From Wolbachia endosymbiont of Cylisticus convexus (GTDB lineage: Bacteria > Pseudomonadota > Alphaproteobacteria > Rickettsiales > Anaplasmataceae), in assembly GCF_003344345.1 (NCBI RefSeq), contig NZ_QPIP01000108.1:1-5143 (forward strand): 5,143 nucleotides of DNA, in the 5' to 3' direction. The notes below the pieces were generated by a model that had not been told where the DNA came from, ran no database searches, and saw only the letters and a program-made list of their open reading frames with translations. Of the stretch, positions 1 to 4,294 are shown piece after piece; the first letter of the stretch is position 1, and each line of letters begins with the position of its first letter. Both the position numbers and the translations under genes were made by a program.

Positions 1-126
1 CAGCGAGTATAAGTAAAAATCATCTTTAATATGCTGACCATCTTTATTATATTTGTGTACTTCATAATAAAAGTTATCATCAACAAATTCTGAATCATTA
101 TTGAAAAAATCTATAAAATCTGTCAT
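1..126 (-). CDS. Hypothetical protein, N-terminal 42 residues (runs off left edge)
   Basis: The minus-strand frame starts with ATG at 126-124 and stays open to base 1, giving 42 codons, so only the N-terminus is visible. It begins MTDFIDFFNNDSEF and is very acidic and aromatic, rich in Asp, Phe and Tyr, with no signal peptide or membrane segment. The start is well supported. An AGAGG Shine-Dalgarno (minus strand, 139-135) lies 8 bases upstream, and a sigma70-like promoter (TTGACT, 17 bp, TACACT) ends about 33 bases before the ATG. I do not recognise the family. It is separated from the recombinase side by a degenerate stretch, so it may belong to a different module or to chromosomal DNA beyond the prophage end. 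The function is unknown. Confidence is fairly high that this is a real gene, because start, SD and promoter agree. Confidence 0.68.
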   Translation of the reverse strand, partial: MTDFIDFFNNDSEFVDDNFYYEVHKYNKDGQHIKDDFYLYSL

Positions 127-159
127 GATGTTAGCCTCTTTTATTAATAAACTACTAAT

Positions 160-188
160 AGTGTAACTAATATTTTTATATAAGTCAA
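160..188 (-). promoter_or_regulatory. Sigma70-like promoter for the left-edge gene
   Basis: On the minus strand TTGACT (188-183) is followed by exactly 17 bases and then TACACT (165-160). The -35 matches the consensus at 5 of 6 positions and the -10 at 4 of 6, including the conserved first TA and last T. About 33 bases separate the -10 from the ATG at 126, with an AGAGG ribosome site between them. This is the best promoter I can see by eye in the window, and it implies the left-edge gene is transcribed independently of the recombinase operon. Confidence 0.55.
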
Positions 189-248
189 TATAAGTTAATT
201 TATTAACTAAAATTTTGAACTAAACTCATAAGTAACTTGTCATTCCTT

Positions 249-267
249 GCTGGAAAGATTTTCCTGC
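249..267. repeat. Short inverted repeat (GGAAA/TTTCC) upstream of left-edge gene
   Basis: The sequence reads GGAAA-GAT-TTTCC (252-264), flanked by GC on each side with one internal mismatch. It makes a short, 3-base-loop hairpin or an operator-like palindrome about 60 bp upstream of the -35 at 183-188. No U-run follows on either strand, so it is not a convincing terminator. It could be a regulator binding site or chance in AT-rich DNA. Confidence 0.25.
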
Positions 268-365
268 TTTTAACTATTTGTTAACATGTATCAAGATCTT
301 CGCTATTTTATGTTAATATCCTTACATATTTGAGTATAAGTTTCTGTGAGCATTATTTATAAACG

Positions 366-426
366 TTACAACACTAATCCATAAAACTTCTCTAATTGCT
401 CACTCCATAGCATCGGTATTTCTCTT
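366..426 (-). pseudogene. Detached C-terminal fragment of a second serine recombinase gene
   Basis: Read on the minus strand, this stretch encodes REIPMLWSEQLEKFYG followed by L-V-L and a TAA stop at 368-366. The same 16 residues end the intact recombinase, which stops directly after FYG. The underlying 379-426 matches 984-1031 at 45 of 48 bases. Upstream of the fragment (beyond 426) the frame stays open to a stop at 503-501, but the translated residues do not resemble the recombinase, so the rest of the gene is missing. It is either the stump of a decayed second recombinase or a duplication of the intact gene's 3' end. It has no start of its own and is unlikely to be functional. Confidence 0.7.
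379..426. repeat. 48-bp direct repeat, left copy (recombinase 3' end)
   Basis: This copy runs in the same orientation as 984-1031 and differs at three positions (TCTAA versus TCCAG, and CATAG versus CATAA). Identity stops sharply after GTATTTCTCTT on the right. To the left a weaker resemblance may continue for a few bases past the stop codon. The two copies are about 605 bp apart and bracket a small acidic gene. Confidence 0.85.
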
Positions 427-528
427 TTGAGCTTCCTCCATAACACAAGAAAAACTAACCTCTTTTTCAGCCAATGCCAGGCTAGTTTTTCTTTCAATTC
501 TTAATTTGTTTTCAACTTGAATTATCAT
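400..528 (-). CDS. Possible 42-residue ORF overlapping the recombinase-tail repeat
   Basis: ATG at 528-526 opens a 42-codon frame beginning MIIQVENKLRIERK and ending NTDAME at TGA 402-400. The composition is protein-like, charged and helical, which is unusual for random AT-rich sequence. The last third lies inside the recombinase-tail repeat but in a different frame, so the C-terminus would be read from recombinase DNA out of frame. The AGGA just before the ATG is too close to be a good ribosome site, and an in-frame stop lies two codons upstream. A hairpin at 447-493 falls inside it. It may be the decayed end of an older gene cut by the duplication, rather than a live gene. I do not recognise it. 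Confidence 0.3.
   Translation of the reverse strand: MIIQVENKLRIERKTSLALAEKEVSFSCVMEEAQKRNTDAME
447..493 (-). terminator. Hairpin, possible terminator after the 81-residue gene
   Basis: The arms at 447-460 and 480-493 (AAGAAAAACTAACC and GGCTAGTTTTTCTT) pair over 14 positions around a 19-base loop. The single irregular pair is a G-U wobble in minus-strand RNA but an A-C mismatch in plus-strand RNA, which favours a minus-strand transcript. The minus-strand 3' arm contains five U in a row but no separate U-tract follows. It lies about 95 bases after the stop of the 588-833 gene. It could end that transcript, or simply be an inverted repeat left by rearrangement. Confidence 0.35.
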
Positions 529-587
529 TTCCTATTGAAACAATGTTTATGGAATCACTCAAATCATACTACACTACACCAACTTGA

Positions 588-833
588 TCAGATAATAAGC
601 ACTTCCTCTTGCATAATTACTGGTGATCCATTTTCCGGCTCTATAAGGCACTTAAGTTTCTCTAATTCTGTATTATATTCAAGGCATCCAAGCTTTGCTG
701 ATATCAATTCAGCTTGCTCCATACACATAAGCTCCTGTAGATCTGGCTCCTCTGCCATTTTTGCCTGCTTAAAACAAGATTCTATTTCCTCTCTAAGTAG
801 TTCTTTGCCTTTTAAAAAAGTTATTTTACTCAT
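588..833 (-). CDS. Small acidic hypothetical protein (81 residues)
   Basis: ATG at 833-831 is preceded by AGAGG (843-839) with 5-base spacing, and TGA lies at 590-588. The product begins MSKITFLKGKELLREEIESC and is predicted soluble. It is Glu- and Leu-rich, mostly helical up to about residue 62, and carries cysteines at 20, 37, 50 and 62 that do not form a recognisable metal site. There is no signal peptide or membrane segment. It lies on the same strand as the recombinase, 146 bp downstream, and sits between the two copies of the recombinase-tail repeat, so it may be a cassette acquired at the prophage end. The plus-strand frame covering it (517-837) is Ser/Cys-rich, starts at TTG and is an antisense shadow. 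I do not recognise the family, and the function is unknown. Confidence 0.65.
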   Translation of the reverse strand: MSKITFLKGKELLREEIESCFKQAKMAEEPDLQELMCMEQAELISAKLGCLEYNTELEKLKCLIEPENGSPVIMQEEVLII

Positions 834-858
834 ATAATCCTCTATTTGAAAAAAGCAA

Positions 859-887
859 GTTATACAATAAAGTAACTAAAATAATCT
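859..887 (-). promoter_or_regulatory. Weak candidate promoter for the 81-residue gene
   Basis: On the minus strand TATAAC (864-859) is a fair -10, 25 bases before the ATG at 833. The only hexamer at 17-bp spacing is AGATTA (887-882), a poor -35. The -10 is the main support, and the gene could also be reached by read-through from the recombinase. Confidence 0.2.
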
Positions 888-979
888 AAATTCTTGCGTC
901 ATACTTACAGCTCTTTTTATTAACACTGCTTTATTTCCTAACCTATTCTTTGCACTTCGAATAAACTACTGTTAAAGGT

Positions 980-2461
980 TTAACCATAAAACTTCTCCAG
1001 TTGCTCACTCCATAACATCGGTATTTCTCTTAAATCAGCTAGCCTCAAATTACTTGGTTGTCTCCCATTCACTATGTCTTCCTTAATCTTTGGAGTTAAA
1101 TAATTCAATCTTAAAATTTGTTGTATTCGTCTTGTACCTATATTAATTTTGGCACTCAGCTCTTTTATATTTGCGTATTTTCCCTTTTCTAGCTGACGTT
1201 TCCACAGGTGGGCTCTTACCACTGCTTTCAGTAGCGCATTATTTGTTTTGCCTTCTGGCTCGATTACTGTACATTTGTTTCCTTTCTTTTTTAACCATAT
1301 CGGTATAAATTCCACCTTATCCTCTGAACTCACTTCTATTCCATTCCCTTTTACCATTACTCCCTTTATTAACTTTTTCACTACTTCTTTCTGTTTTCCG
1401 AAACTTAGATTTTTCCACTCTTCTGCTTTTTCTTCCAAATTTTCATATAGGCGCTCAGCTCTTTTCATCACTTCTTTTTCCACTTCTCCCGCTACTATAG
1501 TTCTGTTTATTGATTCACAACCTTTTCCCCTTGAATGATTGTTGCATACGTAATATCGATATCTCTTATTCTCTTTTTTTGCATACGTCAGCGTCATATT
1601 TACACTACAGCTCTTGCACTTAATTATTCCCTTTAGCAATGCTTCTTCATATTTTGCTTTTCTATATGGCTGATTCCTTATCAATTCCTGTGCTTTTTTC
1701 CATTTTTCTTCTTCTATTATTGCTTCATGTTTTCCTTCATACTGTTTGTCATAATGTCTTATCTTTCCCACATATATTGGATTTGTTATTATTCTTCTCA
1801 CCGTAGCCTTTTTAAAGATATCTGATTTTGTTCTGTAACCTTGGCTATTTAACTCCCTTGCCAATTCTGCCATTGACTTCAGCTCCAAATATCTTTCAAA
1901 TATATACCTTACCACTTTTGCTTCTTTCTCATTTATTATTAATTCTTTATCCTTTACATCATACCCTAGCGGCAAAGTTCCCCCCATCCATAACCCTTGC
2001 TCTTTCGATGTTGCTATTTTATTTTTTACTCTCTCCACTATCATTTCTCTTTCTAGTTGTGCTGCTCCTGATAACACTGTTTGTACGAACTTTCCCATTG
2101 GCGTATTATTATCAAATATCTGCGTTACTGCTACAAAATTTACTCTATGCCTTCTAAAAAATGATGTTACTTCGATGCTATCTTTTGTTTCCCTTGATAG
2201 TCTGTCTAATGTATATACTACCACACAATCTACTTCTCCTGCCTTTACATCTTCAAATAATTCCTTTATTGCTGGTCTTTCTAAATTTTTCCCTGAAAAT
2301 CCGCCATCATCGTACCTTTTTGCCAATGCTACCCAACTCTCTCTGCTCTTTATGTATTTTTCACATGCTACTCGCTGCGCATCTAAACTGTTAAACTTTT
2401 GTTCTAGACCGTCTTCATTTGACTTTCTCGTATATATTCCACATCTTATCCCTTTACACAT
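980..2461 (-). CDS. Large serine recombinase (phage WO-type integrase)
   Basis: This 493-residue site-specific recombinase would integrate and excise the prophage through a phosphoserine-DNA intermediate. The N-terminal resolvase domain (about 5-150) has YTRKS with Arg12 and nucleophile Ser14, the LDRLSR motif (Arg87, Arg90) and a QLERE segment (about 135-139). The Recombinase domain follows (about 160-260, including GGTLPLGYDV). Next is a zinc ribbon with Cys282, Cys285, Cys306 and Cys315, then a charged coiled coil (about 325-350). The C-terminal region has a helix-turn-helix-like segment (about 431-470, KELSAKINIGTRRIQQIL), and the protein ends in LEKFYG. I chose ATG 2461-2459 because it has an AAGGGAAGGG ribosome site and starts just before the conserved strand. 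An ATG 15 codons upstream (2506) has only a weak site. The start overlaps the DUF2924 stop by 8 bp. All catalytic residues I can check are present, so it looks functional. Its last 48 bp recur at 379-426. Confidence 0.95.
   Translation of the reverse strand: MCKGIRCGIYTRKSNEDGLEQKFNSLDAQRVACEKYIKSRESWVALAKRYDDGGFSGKNLERPAIKELFEDVKAGEVDCVVVYTLDRLSRETKDSIEVTSFFRRHRVNFVAVTQIFDNNTPMGKFVQTVLSGAAQLEREMIVERVKNKIATSKEQGLWMGGTLPLGYDVKDKELIINEKEAKVVRYIFERYLELKSMAELARELNSQGYRTKSDIFKKATVRRIITNPIYVGKIRHYDKQYEGKHEAIIEEEKWKKAQELIRNQPYRKAKYEEALLKGIIKCKSCSVNMTLTYAKKENKRYRYYVCNNHSRGKGCESINRTIVAGEVEKEVMKRAERLYENLEEKAEEWKNLSFGKQKEVVKKLIKGVMVKGNGIEVSSEDKVEFIPIWLKKKGNKCTVIEPEGKTNNALLKAVVRAHLWKRQLEKGKYANIKELSAKINIGTRRIQQILRLNYLTPKIKEDIVNGRQPSNLRLADLREIPMLWSEQLEKFYG
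984..1031. repeat. 48-bp direct repeat, right copy (inside recombinase 3' end)
   Basis: These are the final codons of the intact recombinase gene, REIPMLWSEQLEKFYG, and match 379-426 in the same orientation with three substitutions. The reading frame is kept in both copies. Confidence 0.85.
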
Positions 2462-2894
2462 TTTCCCTTCCCTTTTGATCACGCAAACCAAATAGAAGCG
2501 GCCCATTATAACTCATTCCCATTATTTTTCCGGCTACTGCCGACAATGACGTGAAAAATTCTTCTCGGTAGATTAAACCCTTATCTGTTACCATTACCCC
2601 ATGCGTCTCTTCACCTCTCTCCAATATCAACTCTGTTCCTGCTACTGGCAATTTGTCACTACTTATTCTCTTTCCCTTCTCTAGCCGATCTGCCAGATAC
2701 TCTAGTCTTTTTATCCCCTTTCTTGACATTTCTCCATATGCTTTTTCCTGCATTCTATAAGCTAATCTTGGTATCAGATATTTCTTTGAGTATTTAGGCG
2801 CTTCTTCTCCATATACCTTCTTCCATATTTTTCTCAGCTCATCCAAAGGTTTTCTCTCTAAATTCATTACTTTCTTTTCTGTTTCTCTTTCCAT
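2454..2894 (-). CDS. DUF2924 family protein
   Basis: This is a 146-residue protein of the DUF2924 family, known from alphaproteobacterial phages and islands and often found beside a serine recombinase; its biochemical role is not established. The N-terminal half has the family pattern LRKIWKKVYGEEAPKY followed by IPRLAYRMQEKAYG (about 20-54). The C-terminal half has GTELILERGEETHGVMV (about 86-102) and then FFTSLSAVAGKIMG and NGPLLFGL (about 113-137). That half resembles the RAMA-type fold seen in restriction-associated proteins, by eye only. AGAGG at the end of the upstream ankyrin gene serves as its ribosome site, 8 bases from the ATG, and only 4 bases separate the two genes. Its stop overlaps the recombinase start (ATGTGTAA), so the two products are translationally coupled and probably work together on DNA. 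A role as recombination cofactor or directionality factor is inference. Confidence 0.9.
   Translation of the reverse strand: MERETEKKVMNLERKPLDELRKIWKKVYGEEAPKYSKKYLIPRLAYRMQEKAYGEMSRKGIKRLEYLADRLEKGKRISSDKLPVAGTELILERGEETHGVMVTDKGLIYREEFFTSLSAVAGKIMGMSYNGPLLFGLRDQKGRENV
2465..2474 (-). promoter_or_regulatory. Ribosome binding site that sets the recombinase start
   Basis: On the minus strand AAGGGAAGGG precedes the ATG at 2461-2459. The first AAGGG (2474-2470) has an 8-base spacing and the second lies closer. The alternative ATG at 2506 is preceded by GGGAATGAGTTATA with no comparable site, which decides for the shorter 493-residue protein. The site lies inside the DUF2924 coding region. Confidence 0.6.
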
Positions 2895-2898
2895 ATTT

Positions 2899-3390
2899 TC
2901 AGCCTCTCATAGAAGGTTCTATTTGTTCAAATAACTTTTCAATTCTGTCTGTTTCTTTCTTCAATATCTTGGTTATCTCTTTGCTATTTTTCGCATAATC
3001 CATTGCTATCATTCCAAATTTATCTGCTTGCTCTATTTCAGCACCTGCTTCCACTAGCTCCTCCACTATTTCTTTTTCACCTATCATACATGCAAGGTGT
3101 AGAGGTATGCATTTATTTCCATATTCCTCAGCATTTACGTCTGCTCCTGATTTTATCAATTCCCTCACGATTTCTAGACGTTTCTCCGTTACCGCTAGGT
3201 GCAGTGCTGTGTATCCTTCTATATCTTTAGCATTCACATTCGCTCCTTTTTCAACTAATAACCTCACTGTTTTTGCGTCTACTGCATAATGTAAAACTGT
3301 TCTTCCATTCTCGTCTCTTGCATAAATATTTTCATATGAGTTCTCTAATAATTCTTTTGCTGACTTATTAAATTTGCCAAGCTTTAACAT
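2899..3390 (-). CDS. Ankyrin-repeat protein 2 (163 residues)
   Basis: Four ankyrin repeats are visible. TVLH lies at 31-34, with the first repeat about three residues short. TALH is at 61-64 and IPLH at 95-98, and the fourth is degenerate with IAMDYA at 128-133. GA-x-(V/I)-(N/E) turns at about 49-53, 83-86 and 116-120 complete the repeat pattern. A short helical tail follows (about 135-160). No signal peptide or membrane segment is present. Ankyrin repeats bind proteins, and in Wolbachia such proteins are candidate host-directed effectors, but no target can be inferred here. I start at ATG 3390-3388 because GAGG (3400-3397) lies 6 bases upstream. A GTG at 3402 would add four residues and overlap that site. 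It sits 26 bp after ankyrin protein 1, to which it is collinear and clearly related, and 4 bp before DUF2924. Confidence 0.9.
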   Translation of the reverse strand: MLKLGKFNKSAKELLENSYENIYARDENGRTVLHYAVDAKTVRLLVEKGANVNAKDIEGYTALHLAVTEKRLEIVRELIKSGADVNAEEYGNKCIPLHLACMIGEKEIVEELVEAGAEIEQADKFGMIAMDYAKNSKEITKILKKETDRIEKLFEQIEPSMRG

Positions 3391-3393
3391 AAT

Positions 3394-3400
3394 CCACCTC
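3394..3400 (-). promoter_or_regulatory. Ribosome binding site deciding the ankyrin 2 start
   Basis: On the minus strand GAGGTGG precedes ATG 3390-3388, with GAGG 6 bases from the start. A nearly identical GTGAGGT element precedes ankyrin protein 1 (around 4130-4137), consistent with duplication of gene and leader together. It argues against the GTG at 3402, which lies upstream of the site. Confidence 0.5.
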
Positions 3401-3416
3401 ACCTTTTCTTTAAATT

Positions 3417-4127
3417 TTAAGCCTTCCTTCTCACCACCTCATCTATCATTTCACTTACTTGGCTTATTATTTTGCTTGCTAAATTTTCACATTCTTCCTT
3501 TATTAGTGATTTGTCTCTCTTCCTTATTTCTCCTATCTCTATTATTTTTAGCTCCGGTAAATAACTCCCATTCAACATGTCTGCTATTTCTCCCACTAAC
3601 CTCTCTATTCCATAGCACGTCAGTTCTCTACTTTTTGTTACTCCTCCTTGTTCTCTCAGAAATTTGCTCGCCTTTTCACTCTCTTTGCTATCACATAGGC
3701 AATACTTTTCACTTTCCCATATGTAATACATTGGTGTTGCACCGTACTTATTCAGTTGATTAACCTCAGCTCCCGCTTTTACTAGCTCTTTTATTATTTC
3801 AACTCCTGCTCCTCCTATTTTGCACGCAGAGTGGAGTGGCGTACATCCACTGACATATTGAGTGGCATTTACTTCTGCTCCCGACCTTAGCAGCACTTTT
3901 ACATTTTCTAAACTCTTTGCGAATACTGCACAGTGTAGAGGTGTATAACCATTTTTATCTCTTGCATTTACCTCTGCTCCTTTTTTTATTAATAATCTCA
4001 CTGTTTTGTAATCAGAGATTTCTACTGCTTGGTGCAAGATCGTCTCTCCTTCTTCATTTCTTTTATTAATATCGTTACTTGATACTTCTTTAAAAAACTT
4101 ACTAAAAGATTCTTTGCTAAACTTCAT
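3417..4127 (-). CDS. Ankyrin-repeat protein 1 (236 residues)
   Basis: Ankyrin repeats start at GETILH (27-32), YTPLH (61-65), CTPLH (95-99) and a degenerate ATPMYY (130-135). They are joined by GAEVN turns at about 50-54, 83-87 and 119-123. The third repeat carries a two-residue insertion (GGAGVE). The C-terminal region (about 150-236) has no repeats. It is charged and helical with five Cys overall beyond repeat 3 and ends EVVRRKA; ankyrin protein 2 lacks most of it. No signal peptide or membrane segment is seen. ATG 4127-4125 has GAGG about 6 bases upstream. It leads the four-gene run to the recombinase, and any promoter must lie in the 167-bp spacer before it. Repeats 1 to 4 align one-to-one with ankyrin protein 2. 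It probably binds proteins and may act on the host cell; the target is unknown. Confidence 0.92.
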   Translation of the reverse strand: MKFSKESFSKFFKEVSSNDINKRNEEGETILHQAVEISDYKTVRLLIKKGAEVNARDKNGYTPLHCAVFAKSLENVKVLLRSGAEVNATQYVSGCTPLHSACKIGGAGVEIIKELVKAGAEVNQLNKYGATPMYYIWESEKYCLCDSKESEKASKFLREQGGVTKSRELTCYGIERLVGEIADMLNGSYLPELKIIEIGEIRKRDKSLIKEECENLASKIISQVSEMIDEVVRRKA

Positions 4128-4294
4128 ACTTACCTCACAAAACTAGCTTTTCTAGCGTTAGATAAATTTCTTATATTTACCTGCTGCTATTCAAGTCATG
4201 TCCTTTTTAGCATGAGAAAGCAAGTCTTTTTCTTTTTATTTCATACATTTTTACCTATTATTAATATAATATATGAGGATCTAAATATAAGTAT
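4128..4294 (-). other. Intergenic spacer upstream of the ankyrin-DUF2924-recombinase operon
   Basis: This is the only sizeable gap upstream of the four-gene run, so it is where the operon promoter should be. It is very AT-rich and includes TTATAT, 16 bases, TATATT on the minus strand, a weak promoter match. Near the ankyrin start it has GCTAG-AAAA-GCTAG (4142-4155), a direct repeat that can also fold as a tiny CTAG hairpin. I see no clear terminator for the upstream gene, so read-through is possible. No small ORF or RNA gene is evident. Confidence 0.35.

Noticed and set aside
517..837. Plus-strand 106-codon frame opposite the small acidic gene
   Set aside because: It starts at TTG and is Ser/Cys/His-rich with no ribosome site. 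The minus-strand frame has a proper start and protein-like composition.
366..1031. The 48-bp repeats as classical attL/attR sites
   Set aside because: Serine-integrase hybrid sites share only a very short core, whereas these repeats are coding sequence of the recombinase end. Duplication or a gene remnant explains them better.
2462..2506. Longer recombinase start at ATG 2506 (15 extra residues)
   Set aside because: It has a weak ribosome site, and the extra residues are not part of the resolvase fold. ATG 2461 has a strong site and fits the family start.
3391..3402. GTG start for ankyrin protein 2 at 3402
   Set aside because: It would overlap the GAGG ribosome site that serves the ATG at 3390.
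1248..3763. Several plus-strand frames rich in Leu, Phe, Ser and Pro (for example 1828-2157, 2161-2394, 2175-2495, 3003-3230, 3374-3763)
   Set aside because: They lie opposite the Lys/Glu-rich recombinase, DUF2924 and ankyrin genes. Their apparent hydrophobicity is the antisense of those codons, not membrane proteins.
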